NCBI RefSeq assembly: GCF_001612765.1 | Contig: NZ_BDBB01000001.1 | Span: forward strand, 124,001 to 188,000 | Length of the DNA stretch: 64,000 nucleotides | Reading direction: 5' to 3' | From: Nocardia arthritidis NBRC 100137 | GTDB lineage: Bacteria; Actinomycetota; Actinomycetes; Mycobacteriales; Mycobacteriaceae | Position numbers and translations under genes: made by a program | The notes under the pieces: model-generated | What the model saw: only the letters and a program-made list of their open reading frames with translations | The model's database searches: none | Told to the model about the DNA's origin: nothing | Shown: positions 19,484 through 28,306 of the stretch, piece after piece | How positions within the stretch are numbered: position 1 is the stretch's first letter | Layout: each line of letters begins with the position of its first letter

Positions 19484-21154
19484 ATGCGGATTACCTCCGC
19501 GTATGCCCGGCTGGCCTTATCGCTGGTCGCCGTAGGGCTGGCAATCACCGGTTGTGGCGGCGACAACGAAGTGACCCCGGGCTCCAGCACGGTCGGCAGC
19601 ACCAACGACATCAACCCGAGGGACCCGAGCGAACTGCGCGACGGCGGCAACCTGCGGCTGGCACTCACCAACTTCCCGGAGACCTTCAACTATCTGCACG
19701 TGGACGGCGGAACGGAGTCTGTCTTCTACTTGGTCGAAGCGACGATGCCCGCCGCCTTCGTCAGCGATGCGGCCGGGCAGCTGAGCGTCGACCACGACTT
19801 CTTCACCGATATCAAGCTGACCGGCACGAGCCCGCAGCAGGTGCAGTACACCATCAACCCGAAGGCCGTGTGGTCGGACGGCTCCCCGATCACCTGGGAG
19901 GACCTCCGGTCTCAGGCGAACGCCCTCAGCGGCAAGGACAACGCGTTCCTCGTCTCGGCCACCGGCGGTTTCGAACGGGTCGGCAAAGTGGAGCGCGGAG
20001 CCGACGACCGGCAAGCGGTGGTGACCTTCGACCAACCGTATGGCGAATGGCAAGGACTGTTCAGCCCGCTGTACCCGAAGTCGGTCACCGCGACCCCGGA
20101 CGCCTTCACCAACGCCGCCAGGAACGGGCTGCCACAAAGTGCGGGCCCTTTCGTGGTCACCTCCATCGACCGCAGCCAGAATCGCATCGTGCTGGGGCGC
20201 AATCCCAAGTGGTGGGGCGATACGCCGAAGCTCGATTCCGTCACCTTCAGCGTGCTCGACCATTCGGCCTGGCTGCCCGCGATCCAGAACAACGAACTCG
20301 ATATCGCCTACATGTCCGGCATCGAGAACGTCAGCGCGGCGCGCAATGCCGCGAACGTGGTCATCCGGCGCACGCCCGAGCCGACCTGGTCGCACATCAC
20401 GTTCAACGGAGCACCCGGTTCCCTGCTGGCCGATCCGCAGCTGCGAATCGCCATCTCCAAGGCGATCGACCGGCAGGGAGTGGTCACCGCCTCGCAGCAC
20501 GGCGTCGTCGACGATCCCAAGCCGCTGAACAATCACGTCTTCGTGTCGGGGCAGAAGGGCTACCAGGACAACGCGGCGCCCATCGCCTACGACCCGGACG
20601 AGGCGGCCCGCATGTTGGACGCCCTCGGGTGGAAACTCAACGGCGATGTCCGCGAGAAGGACGGTCGCAGGCTCGAACTCCGCGACGTGATGTACCAGCA
20701 GGATCAATGGGTCCAGACCGCGCAGATCGTGCAGCAGAACCTCGCGAGGGTCGGAGTGAAGCTGACCATCCAGACCGTGCCCGGCACCGGGCTGTTCACC
20801 AACGTCATCGACCCCGGCAACTTCGATCTGGCCCAATTCAGCTGGAACGGCAGCGTTCTCCCGCTGAGCGGACTGCGGCAGATCTACTACTACGATCCGA
20901 ACAACCTGCAGGGCAACAAGGCGCGGATCGGTACCCCGGAACTCAACGCGCTGATCGACCAGACCCTCTCGGAACTGGACCCCGACAAGGCGATCCAGCT
21001 GGCGAACCAGTGCGATCGGATGATCTTCGAAGAGGGGTACTCCATTCCGCTGCACCAGGCGGCGGGCACCTACGCCGCCCGGACCGACCTGGCGAACTAC
21101 GGAGCGTTCGGCCTCGCCTCGCGCGACTACACCAAGGTCGGCTTCCTGAAGTGA
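19484..21154 (+). CDS. ABC importer substrate-binding lipoprotein, SBP_bac_5 family (copy 3)
   Basis: 556 residues, ATG at 19484 preceded by AGGAAGGATCACC. Lipobox AITGC. The core (WSDGSPITWEDLRSQANALS, NPKWWGDTPKLDSVTFSVLD, RIAISKAIDRQGVV) is closer to copy 2 than to copy 1 by eye, suggesting two rounds of duplication. Separated from copy 2 by 39 bases that carry its own ribosome binding site, and overlapped by the following membrane-protein gene as GTGA. Function as for the other copies. Confidence 0.93.
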   Translation: MRITSAYARLALSLVAVGLAITGCGGDNEVTPGSSTVGSTNDINPRDPSELRDGGNLRLALTNFPETFNYLHVDGGTESVFYLVEATMPAAFVSDAAGQLSVDHDFFTDIKLTGTSPQQVQYTINPKAVWSDGSPITWEDLRSQANALSGKDNAFLVSATGGFERVGKVERGADDRQAVVTFDQPYGEWQGLFSPLYPKSVTATPDAFTNAARNGLPQSAGPFVVTSIDRSQNRIVLGRNPKWWGDTPKLDSVTFSVLDHSAWLPAIQNNELDIAYMSGIENVSAARNAANVVIRRTPEPTWSHITFNGAPGSLLADPQLRIAISKAIDRQGVVTASQHGVVDDPKPLNNHVFVSGQKGYQDNAAPIAYDPDEAARMLDALGWKLNGDVREKDGRRLELRDVMYQQDQWVQTAQIVQQNLARVGVKLTIQTVPGTGLFTNVIDPGNFDLAQFSWNGSVLPLSGLRQIYYYDPNNLQGNKARIGTPELNALIDQTLSELDPDKAIQLANQCDRMIFEEGYSIPLHQAAGTYAARTDLANYGAFGLASRDYTKVGFLK

Positions 21155-21813
21155 GTTTTGGATCGGACCACCCGCTGGCCTATCCGGTCACGGTGACGTT
21201 CGGCGCCCTCGCGGTCTGTGCCGCTTGGGCGCCGTTCGGCACGTTGGATCAGGTGGCGGGGATCGTGGCCGTCGCCCTCGGGCTTGTCGGATACACCGCG
21301 TACCGGTTCGCTGTGGCGTTCGGGTTGCTCGGGTTCGGGAGTTCGAGCGCCGTGCGAACGGCCCGAGTCACCCGAGTCCGCCAGCAACATCGCCTCGTCA
21401 GCCGGTCATGGTTGCAGATCGACGGCGCCGATGGTCGACGGTGGCTTCCGGTCTACTTCGACTCGGCGCTGCCCACCCTTACCGAAACCGAGGCCGACCT
21501 GACCGGTCGCACGGTTCACGTCTCCGGACGCCGCCTCTATCCGTCCGGCCGTCTCCGCGATGCCGAGCCCCCTGGCCGCCTGATCGACAATCCGAGCCGT
21601 CCTGACCCCGACGCACCCGGCCACACGGCGAAGGCCGTCCGGCTACGTCGCAGGCTCCTGCTCGACGCCCAGTCGGCCGTCGCTGCCCCGATCGCCGCCC
21701 TCCTGTGGATCTATCTCGACGGCGGCGGACTCACCACCTTCTTCGCCGCTTTCACAGTCGCGTTCGGAGGGTCACTATGGTTGTCCGCCATCGGCGGTTC
21801 GGATCCCACGTGA
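21151..21813 (+). CDS. Hypothetical membrane protein at the end of the importer operon
   Basis: 220 residues from GTG at 21151, overlapping the stop of the third binding protein. Two hydrophobic helices lie near the N-terminus (VTVTFGALAVCAAWAPFG and the next ~20 residues), a soluble middle with WLQIDGADGRRWLPVYFDSA, and two more helices near the C-terminus (AVAAPIAALLWIYLDGG and FAAFTVAFGGSLWLSAIGG). The layout is helix pair, small beta-rich domain, helix pair. I do not recognise the family. The overlap implies co-translation with the importer, but no role can be deduced. Confidence 0.75.
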   Translation: MSFGSDHPLAYPVTVTFGALAVCAAWAPFGTLDQVAGIVAVALGLVGYTAYRFAVAFGLLGFGSSSAVRTARVTRVRQQHRLVSRSWLQIDGADGRRWLPVYFDSALPTLTETEADLTGRTVHVSGRRLYPSGRLRDAEPPGRLIDNPSRPDPDAPGHTAKAVRLRRRLLLDAQSAVAAPIAALLWIYLDGGGLTTFFAAFTVAFGGSLWLSAIGGSDPT

Positions 21814-21931
21814 CAATCGATCAGGGACTACCGGCGATTGTCGACATCGGCGACTCGGCGCGCGCAGCCTGAGCAGGAAAAAGCGAATCTCGCGCCGTCA
21901 TCGGCCTGGAGCGCAGCGGAGGCGGATGGCC

Positions 21932-21969
21932 CCGGCGGTGGAACGGACTTCGAGCCGCCCCACCGCCGG
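21932..21969. terminator. Hairpin between convergent genes
   Basis: Perfect 10-bp stem (CCGGCGGTGG / CCACCGCCGG) with an 18-base loop, lying between the importer operon stop at 21813 and the acetyltransferase stop at 21999. Confidence 0.55.
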
Positions 21970-21998
21970 TACTGTCAGCCGTTAGCCGACGGTTCCCG

Positions 21999-22568
21999 CT
22001 AGTCGATACCGAATGGCGCGGCGTAACGAACCTTGCCGCGCGGCAGCGGATGAGCAGGATCGAGCGTCAACGCCATCAGCGCCTCATCCGGCACATCGAT
22101 ACTCAGGCCGATACCGTGCTCGGATGCCCGGCCGAAGCCGAAGCGCGGGTAGTAGGTCGGATGCCCGAGCACGATGACGAACGGCTCGCCCATCCCGGCT
22201 GCGGCCGCGAGCCCGGCCCGAATCGCGGCGGCGCCCGCACCGGTCCGCTGGTAATCGGGCAGCACCGCGCACGGGCCGAGGCACAGGGCCGGTGTGCTGT
22301 CGACGTGGCAGCGAGTCAGCAACGCGAAGCCGACCGGTGTGCCGTCCGGCAGCGTGCTGACCAGGGACAGGCCGTCGATCCATGCGGGATCTCCGCGCAG
22401 CGCGTCGACCAGATCGGCCTCCTCGGCCCGGTCGAAGGCCGCGCGGTTGATCTCGTGGATCGCCGGGATATCGGCATCGGTTTCGGCGCGCACGCGCCAA
22501 GCGATGGTGGAACTCAACTCGAATTCTCCGTCTTCGATGGTCGGTCGTGGACACGGCACCACCGTCAC
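21999..22568 (-). CDS. GNAT-family N-acetyltransferase
   Basis: 189 residues in the longest frame (GTG at 22568); a later start is possible because the first 25 residues are weakly conserved and no clear ribosome binding site is seen. The GNAT fold is visible: ETDADIPAIHEINRAAF at the N-terminal strand-helix, CLGPCAVLPDYQRTGAGAA as the acetyl-CoA pyrophosphate loop (motif A, Q/RxxGxG/A), and VIVLGHPTYYPRFGFGRASE, the YPRFGF signature of the YhbS-like subgroup. Those enzymes acetylate small molecules or protein N-termini; target unknown. Confidence 0.88.
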   Translation of the reverse strand: MTVVPCPRPTIEDGEFELSSTIAWRVRAETDADIPAIHEINRAAFDRAEEADLVDALRGDPAWIDGLSLVSTLPDGTPVGFALLTRCHVDSTPALCLGPCAVLPDYQRTGAGAAAIRAGLAAAAGMGEPFVIVLGHPTYYPRFGFGRASEHGIGLSIDVPDEALMALTLDPAHPLPRGKVRYAAPFGID

Positions 22569-22768
22569 GCGAGCCGGATGGCTCGCACACGCACGCCGGA
22601 CTCCGAGATCACACCGAGACCCGGAGCAATCGCACGTTCCAGGCGCCGTGCGTGACGGCGGTCTTCGGCGCGGTCATCGCGCTCCACCTCCTTGGTGCTC
22701 GCACAGCCGATCAAAACGAACGAGCGATGCTAGCGCGGGCGGGCCAGTGAATTGATTCGAACCTATAT

Positions 22769-22779
22769 TGGTCTGACCA
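22769..22779 (+). promoter_or_regulatory. FadR-type operator upstream of the GntR gene
   Basis: TGGTCTGACCA is a perfect 11-base palindrome 37 bases before the regulator start. It fits the TGGTNNNACCA pattern known for FadR-subfamily GntR regulators, so the downstream regulator probably controls its own operon. Confidence 0.6.
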
Positions 22780-22815
22780 CTTGACCTCCTGACCAACAAT
22801 GCGCACAGTAGGAGC

Positions 22816-23553
22816 ATGGCGTTGCAACCTGTGGTCAAGCGGTCGGTGTCGGCGGATGTGTTCGAGCAGATCGCCGCGGATGTGCTCAGCGGTGAGCTGG
22901 CGCCGGGGGCGACCTTGCCCAGTGAGCGGCAGTTGGCGGAGTCGCTCGGTGTGTCCCGCCCCGCAGTGCGGGAGGCGCTACAGCGTCTGGCCGCGGCCGG
23001 ACTGGTGTCCGTGCGGCAGGGCGACGCGACAACCGTGCTGAACTATCGGCGCGGCGCGGGGCTCGAGGTTCTGCCCAGGCTGCTGGTGCAGGCCGGGGAA
23101 CTGGACCCTGCGGTCGCCAGCAGCATTCTGGAGGCCCGCCTGCACAACGGGCCGAAGGTGGCCGAGTTGGCCGCGCGCCGGGTCGGCACGATCGGCGCCG
23201 ACGAGGTTCGTCCCCTGCTGGAGGCCTCGATCGAAGCGCTCGCCGTCGAACAGGATCCGGTCGCGCAGCAGCGGCACGCGATGGAGTTCTGGGATCACGT
23301 CGTGGACGCGGCCGACTCGATCGTCTTCCGGCTGATGTTCAACATGCTGCGCGCCGCCTATGAACCGGCGCTCGCGGCGCTGGCCCCGATCATGTCCGCC
23401 GAGGTGGGCAACGTCGGGGCATACCGCGAACTGGCCGCCGCCATCGCCGCGGGCCGGCCGCAGAAGGCCGCCACCACCGCTCGGGCGCTGCTCGAGCCAG
23501 CGACCACCGCTCTGATCGAGGTCCTCAGTGGACCGCCGGTCACGCACAGCTAG
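22816..23553 (+). CDS. GntR/FadR-subfamily transcriptional regulator
   Basis: 245 residues, ATG at 22816 with AGGAG ahead. N-terminal winged helix at 5-75: [20 protein letters not shown] then [20 protein letters not shown], the GntR signature; residues ~90-235 form an all-helical FCD/FadR-type effector domain ([20 protein letters not shown]). The palindrome at 22769-22779 is a plausible autoregulatory operator. The gene ends eight bases before a fatty acid hydroxylase-family gene, so the two are probably one unit and the effector may be an acyl-CoA or related lipid, which is inference. Confidence 0.9.
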   Translation: MALQPVVKRSVSADVFEQIAADVLSGELAPGATLPSERQLAESLGVSRPAVREALQRLAAAGLVSVRQGDATTVLNYRRGAGLEVLPRLLVQAGELDPAVASSILEARLHNGPKVAELAARRVGTIGADEVRPLLEASIEALAVEQDPVAQQRHAMEFWDHVVDAADSIVFRLMFNMLRAAYEPALAALAPIMSAEVGNVGAYRELAAAIAAGRPQKAATTARALLEPATTALIEVLSGPPVTHS

Positions 23554-23561
23554 GAACGAAC

Positions 23562-24278
23562 ATGACCAAATCCAAAGCATCCGAACGTGATTCGATCGAC
23601 ACCGACGCGCGGGCGCAGGTGCGCAGGGACGAGCGGGCGCTGCGTCGCGGACTCACCCTGGGCCAGGCATTCGAGGAATTCCTCCGGCACCCTTCGCCGT
23701 GGATGATCGCAACCACGCTGGTGGGGGCACTGATCGCCCGGATCGTCATCGGCGACTGGCAGCCGACCGATCTGCTGGTGCCCGCCGCGATGCTGGCGGT
23801 CTTCCCGGTCTTCGAGTGGATCGTGCACGTCACCGTGCTGCATTGGCGGCCACGGCGGCTCGGCCCGATCGCGCTCGACAGCGAACTGGCCCGCAAGCAC
23901 CGCGAGCATCACGTCGACCCGCGCGACATCCCACTGATCTTTATCCCGACGAGGACACTATCGGTGCTGGTCGTCGTGCTGATCGCACTGGCGATATTCG
24001 CCTTCCCGCGCCTCGGCCTCGGCCTGACGTTCCTGATCACCATCACCCTGCTCGGCCTCGGCTACGAGTGGACGCACTACCTGATCCACACCGACTACAA
24101 GCCGAAGGGATCGCTCTACCGGGCGGTCTGGCGCAACCACCGCCACCACCACTACAAGAACGAACACTACTGGTTCACGGTCACCAGCTCCGGCACCGCC
24201 GACCGCCTTTTCCGCACCTACCCTGACCCGGCCGCGACCGAGACCTCACCCACCGCACGCAAGCTGCATTCGGCCTGA
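23562..24278 (+). CDS. Fatty acid hydroxylase/sterol desaturase-family membrane di-iron enzyme
   Basis: 238 residues, ATG at 23562 after AGGAAC. The histidine clusters of the family are present: WIVHVTVLH, KHREHHVDP, WTHYLIHTD and NHRHHHYKNEHYWF, supplied by four hydrophobic helices at about 48-85 and 125-165. Members insert oxygen or a double bond into lipid, sterol or carotenoid chains using a di-iron centre. Follows the FadR-like regulator directly. The exact lipid substrate is not indicated. Confidence 0.88.
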   Translation: MTKSKASERDSIDTDARAQVRRDERALRRGLTLGQAFEEFLRHPSPWMIATTLVGALIARIVIGDWQPTDLLVPAAMLAVFPVFEWIVHVTVLHWRPRRLGPIALDSELARKHREHHVDPRDIPLIFIPTRTLSVLVVVLIALAIFAFPRLGLGLTFLITITLLGLGYEWTHYLIHTDYKPKGSLYRAVWRNHRHHHYKNEHYWFTVTSSGTADRLFRTYPDPAATETSPTARKLHSA

Positions 24279-24302
24279 ATATCGGCCGCAGTGCACTCTC
24301 CA

Positions 24303-24349
24303 GCTGGACCCCGCGCAGTCACATCCCGCGGTTCTGCGCCGGGTCCAGC
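24303..24349. terminator. Bidirectional hairpin between the hydroxylase gene and the biosynthetic island
   Basis: A 16-bp stem with one mismatch (GCTGGACCCCGCGCAG against CTGCGCCGGGTCCAGC) and a 15-base loop, between convergent stops at 24278 and 24379. It marks the left edge of the biosynthetic island. Confidence 0.75.
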
Positions 24350-24378
24350 GCCCCGCATACCCACTCGCCCGGTCGATT

Positions 24379-25557
24379 TCACTCATCGCCGCACATCAAC
24401 GACACGTTCCTGTCCAGGAGGGCGAGCGCGCCGTTCGAGCGGCGCAGTCTGCGATCACTGAACATGAGGCCGGCTGCGCGAAGATCACGCAAGGCCTGCT
24501 CGAGGCCGAGCTCCGACTCACGCGAGTATCCGTGGGAGAGTCCGACGAGGTCGATCATTCGCTCGACCGCGGCGTAGCAGTGACTGCTCGCTACCGTCTT
24601 GAGCACGTTGAAATGGATCTGATCCGGAATCCCGGACAGGTCATGAACATTGTTCTCGGACATCCGCGCTACGCATGTCCGAAGACAAGCCGCAACGATC
24701 TCCAAGTGCTCGCGTACCCGGCCGACTTCCTCGAGAGCCGAGTCCGAATCGAGGAACGCTCGATGTTGCTTTCGTCCGCTCCAGCGCAGCAGACGTGACC
24801 ACGCTTCTTCTGCACAGCCGAGCCAGGATGAGGCCCATCCGACATGCGCCAACGGGCCGAACGAAGCCGCCGCCATCTGGGCGAGCGGAACAGTGAGCTC
24901 GTTCGACCGCGGAACAGAGCCGTCCAGCTCGAGCGCGACATTTCCGGTGGATCGCATCCCTAGCATGTCCCACGGCCGGCCCGCGGTGATTTCGAGATCG
25001 CTGCGGTCGGCATAGACCAGCGCCGTATCTCTGGGTGTGCGTCCCTCGGCCGATCTCATCTTTATGAGAAAGGAATCCGCGACGAGTCCGCCGGTCACGA
25101 TAGGCGCGGTGCGGCGAATAGCGATCCGGCCGTCCCCAGCGGACGAACCAGGAGGACTGGTGAAGAGATCGCCCCCAGTGTCGGGCTCGGTGGTCACCGA
25201 ACCGATGTAGTTCCTCCCGCGACGGACTTGCTCCAGGACGCGCCCCCGCAGATCATCGGAGCCATATCGCGCGATCGTCATCACCTGCTGGCTGTGCATG
25301 ACCCACATGACCGCCACGGATAGCGAGGCACGACCGAGGATTCGAGCCACCTGGGAATAGTCACCGATCGTCGCGGCGGTGCCATCGGCTTGCCTATCCG
25401 GCACGAACATCCCGAGCAGACCGGACGACCGCAGCTCCGCCAGAGCTTCTTCCGCGAAGACGCCGGCTCGGTCCGCGGCTACCGCCTCGCGACGTGCCAC
25501 CGCGGCGACCGCCATAGCTGCCGCTCGGATTTCCGAACCTGTCGACCGTGTGCTCAT
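24379..25557 (-). CDS. Acyl-CoA dehydrogenase-like flavoprotein of the biosynthetic island
   Basis: 392 residues from ATG at 25557, overlapping the decarboxylase stop as ATGA. The fold is that of acyl-CoA dehydrogenases: an N-terminal helical domain (AEEALAELRSSGLLGMFVP), a beta domain with IGSVTTEPDTGGDLF and WDMLGMRSTGNVALELDG, and a C-terminal four-helix bundle (ERMIDLVGLSHGYSRESELG, EQALRDLRAAGLMF). In natural product clusters such enzymes oxidise an acyl or aminoacyl group held on a carrier protein. An adenylating ligase and a free ACP are encoded in the same island, so the substrate may be ACP-bound. The usual catalytic Glu is not assigned with confidence. Confidence 0.85.
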   Translation of the reverse strand: MSTRSTGSEIRAAAMAVAAVARREAVAADRAGVFAEEALAELRSSGLLGMFVPDRQADGTAATIGDYSQVARILGRASLSVAVMWVMHSQQVMTIARYGSDDLRGRVLEQVRRGRNYIGSVTTEPDTGGDLFTSPPGSSAGDGRIAIRRTAPIVTGGLVADSFLIKMRSAEGRTPRDTALVYADRSDLEITAGRPWDMLGMRSTGNVALELDGSVPRSNELTVPLAQMAAASFGPLAHVGWASSWLGCAEEAWSRLLRWSGRKQHRAFLDSDSALEEVGRVREHLEIVAACLRTCVARMSENNVHDLSGIPDQIHFNVLKTVASSHCYAAVERMIDLVGLSHGYSRESELGLEQALRDLRAAGLMFSDRRLRRSNGALALLDRNVSLMCGDE

Positions 25558-26813
25558 GGAGCAACCCCGGGCAGCGGCCGGCGTGTCATGACGTAATGGG
25601 ACGCCGACGTCACAGTTGTCCCGTCGACTACGAGTTCGATCGGAATAGGATGACTCAGGAACGCCAGCAAGCTCGCCGTCAGGCCGTACGCACCGACATT
25701 CGGGATCGCGAGCACATCTCCCGCGCAGAGGCTTTCGAAAGATGCGCTGGGGACCAGAATGTCGGCCGGAGTGCACAGCGGCCCGGCCAGCGTTCCGTCG
25801 AACGGTGCGGCCTCCTGTGATCGACCATCGGAAGTCGAGCCGATTCGTCGCGGCTCCAGTCGCGCGGCCAAGACTCTGCCCAAGCCGCTCATACCACCGA
25901 GGTGATGCACTCCGGTGTCCAGCACCGCAAACGTACTTCCGTGTGATCGCTTGACGTCGCGCACGGTCGACAACAGTGTTCCAGACGTTCCGACCACACG
26001 CCTGCCGGATTCGAACGAGATGGCCGGTCGGCGATCCCGCCATCCCGGAAGCCACTCATCCAACATCTGCTCGAGCCGGTCGCGCAACCGTGGATACTCT
26101 TCGTACTCACCCGGCACGCCGAAAGCCGCCGCAAATCCGCCGCCCAAATCAACCTCGCGTACCTCGAGCTGGTGCCGGTCGATGAGTCTGCGCGCCTCCC
26201 GCGCGCTGTTGGCGAAGGACTCGAGCAGATCCGCTTCGTCCGCGATCTGGGTCGCCGGATAAAAGTGCAGCCCACGAAAGGTCGAATGCGGATCGTCGGT
26301 GAACAATGCCGAGAATTCGCCGATTCCACTCGGGTCGACTCCGAACTGGCTCGGCCGGCCGCTCATCCGCAGACCGGCGCTGCCACGTGCCGGTGAGTTG
26401 ACGCGGACGAGATATTCGACGAGGGTCCCGGCCTCGGCCGCCGCCTGTCCCAGACGAGTGCGGTCCGCTACCGACTCGACAGAGAACTTGCGAACTCCCC
26501 GTGCTATCGCTTCGTCGAACTCCGCCCTCGACTTCCCGGGGCCGGTGAACATCGCGTCCGCCGTGGCCGACAACGACTCCGCGATCCGTACTTCACCGAT
26601 CGAGCTCACTTCGAGCGCGAGGCCGCCCGCGTGAATCAAGCGCACGAGGTCAGGATGCGGATTCGCTTTCACGGAGTAGTACAGGGCGCTCGCGCGCGGC
26701 AACAGTGCTGTGAGGGTGTCGATGGCCCGGACGACATCACGGGCGTCGTACACGTAGAGCGGCGTTGGGTACGCCAGCGCAAGCCTCATCAGCTCGGCAT
26801 CGTCGATAGTCAC
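25554..26813 (-). CDS. PLP-dependent group IV (LysA/ornithine decarboxylase-like) enzyme
   Basis: 419 residues from GTG at 26813, which overlaps the ligase stop as GTGA. Alanine-racemase-like barrel first: ALYYSVKANPHPDLVRLIHA carries the PLP lysine (K49), LHFYPATQI the ring-stacking His, REVDLGGGFA the glycine-rich phosphate loop, FESGRRVV the ESGR form of the usual EPGR. The C-terminal beta domain has GPLCTPADIL, the Cys/Asp pair placed across the dimer interface in diaminopimelate-type decarboxylases. It probably decarboxylates an amino acid, or an amino-acyl derivative, as a building block for the neighbouring ligase/ACP. Substrate unknown. Confidence 0.88.
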   Translation of the reverse strand: MTIDDAELMRLALAYPTPLYVYDARDVVRAIDTLTALLPRASALYYSVKANPHPDLVRLIHAGGLALEVSSIGEVRIAESLSATADAMFTGPGKSRAEFDEAIARGVRKFSVESVADRTRLGQAAAEAGTLVEYLVRVNSPARGSAGLRMSGRPSQFGVDPSGIGEFSALFTDDPHSTFRGLHFYPATQIADEADLLESFANSAREARRLIDRHQLEVREVDLGGGFAAAFGVPGEYEEYPRLRDRLEQMLDEWLPGWRDRRPAISFESGRRVVGTSGTLLSTVRDVKRSHGSTFAVLDTGVHHLGGMSGLGRVLAARLEPRRIGSTSDGRSQEAAPFDGTLAGPLCTPADILVPSASFESLCAGDVLAIPNVGAYGLTASLLAFLSHPIPIELVVDGTTVTSASHYVMTRRPLPGVAP

Positions 26814-28306
26814 CGCGCTGTGCCCTTCGGAGAGAACTTCCCATTCGCGTTGACTGGAATTCGATCTACCACCGCTGTGGCGGATGGAATCTTCGCCGAG
26901 TCCAACTCGCCGCGTAGCGCTTCGAGCAGATCCGGCGCGGACACCGAACCGGCGACCCACAGCTTCAGTTCGCCTGCCGCATCCGGACCGCAGTATGCCT
27001 GCAATACCCCGGGCACTCGCTCTGCGGCACGCTCTATCTCCAGTTTGGACACGCGAATTCCGTTGTTCTTGAACAAGTCTCCGCGCCGACCTTCCACGTA
27101 CAGCAGGCCGAGTTCATCGATGCGACCGAAATCCCCTGTCCGCAAGCAGCTCTCATCATCCAGCGGCAGGCCCTGTCGCTGTCGGTCCGCCAGGTCGATC
27201 CGGGACACAGCAGGCCCGCGGACGACGATCTCACCGAGCTCGCCAGGACGCACTGTCCAACCCTGCGGATCGCGTACCGTCACGTCGTGACTACTCAGCG
27301 GAGTGCCGACGTCATCGCGTGGTAGTTCGGCTGCCGCGTACAAACCGATCGAAACACGTTTACACTCACTCAGGCCGTACATCAAAGCCATGGTGACCTC
27401 CGGATGCACCTCGGCCACGAGTTCCTGCAGGGGCGCGGGCAGCCGTTCACCTGTGTTGGTCACGATGCGTAGCGGCGGGAGGACTCGACTTCGCTGAGCC
27501 GCGGTGAGATACATGCGCAGCAATGTCGGGACGACGGGCAGAACTGTCACGTTACGCTGCGCGAGTACTCGCGGAATCGCAGCACCTGCGCCTGCCTCCG
27601 CTAGTGCGACGTGGCAACCCGCCGTGAGACTCAGCAGAAGTTGGTAGTACCCGTAGTCGAACGCCAGTGGCAACGCGCAATACACGACGTCGTCCGCGCG
27701 GTACCGCAGCCGGTCCGCGATCGTGTGCACGAGCAGACTCATCTGCCTCTGAGTGAAACCGATCCCCTTGGGTCGCCCGGTGGACCCGGAAGTGAAGATA
27801 CCGAAGGCCAGGTCATCCGCGAGAATCCGTCGACGATGCTCCGGCACCGGGGGATCGCCGTCAGAGATGAGCACCGCCTCGGGGTGCACAGCCAGCGCGC
27901 TCGGCAGCGCCTCCACCGACGCGCGAACATCCGCTCGAGCCGAAATTACAGCGCTCGCTCCACAGGTGCTGACGAACGCGACAACCTCCCGTGGCGTCGC
28001 GGTGGCACTGATCGGAACGACGACGACGCCTTCGATATGACAGGCCACCACCGTACGTAGAAACCGGTACGAAGATTCGGCTTGGATCAACACGATCGCA
28101 TCGCCGACACAATCCCCGAACAGCTGCTTTGCACGCCTGCGCGTTTCGGCGACATCGAGTGCGAGTTGGGCGTGGGTAATCTCCACACGACCATCCGAGC
28201 ACGCTATTTTGGATGGGTTGCGCACCGCATTTCTCAGCACTGCGCTTTCGAGCGCAATCGCCAAACTCTCCAAACTTACCCTCCCCCGAGGCATAACGAT
28301 CCCCAT
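26810..28306 (-). CDS. AMP-dependent acyl/aminoacyl ligase (adenylation enzyme)
   Basis: 498 residues from ATG at 28306, preceded by AAGGGA; later starts at 28294 or a TTG near 28273 are possible. ANL-superfamily motifs: FTSGSTGRPKGIGFTQ (P-loop), MYGLSECKR, LRTGDFGRIDELG, GRRGDLFKNNGIRVSKLEIE hinge, and NANGKFSPKG with the catalytic lysine. Length and the absence of condensation or carrier domains suggest a stand-alone enzyme that loads a discrete carrier protein, most simply the ACP at 40265-40543. First gene of a three-gene overlapping block with the decarboxylase and dehydrogenase. Its acid substrate cannot be read by eye. Confidence 0.87.
   Translation of the reverse strand: MGIVMPRGRVSLESLAIALESAVLRNAVRNPSKIACSDGRVEITHAQLALDVAETRRRAKQLFGDCVGDAIVLIQAESSYRFLRTVVACHIEGVVVVPISATATPREVVAFVSTCGASAVISARADVRASVEALPSALAVHPEAVLISDGDPPVPEHRRRILADDLAFGIFTSGSTGRPKGIGFTQRQMSLLVHTIADRLRYRADDVVYCALPLAFDYGYYQLLLSLTAGCHVALAEAGAGAAIPRVLAQRNVTVLPVVPTLLRMYLTAAQRSRVLPPLRIVTNTGERLPAPLQELVAEVHPEVTMALMYGLSECKRVSIGLYAAAELPRDDVGTPLSSHDVTVRDPQGWTVRPGELGEIVVRGPAVSRIDLADRQRQGLPLDDESCLRTGDFGRIDELGLLYVEGRRGDLFKNNGIRVSKLEIERAAERVPGVLQAYCGPDAAGELKLWVAGSVSAPDLLEALRGELDSAKIPSATAVVDRIPVNANGKFSPKGTAR

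Noticed and set aside
19552..21154. Plus-frame extension joining the third binding protein's shadow to the membrane protein gene
   Set aside because: Only the part from GTG 21151 is protein-like; the 5' portion is an Arg-rich shadow frame.
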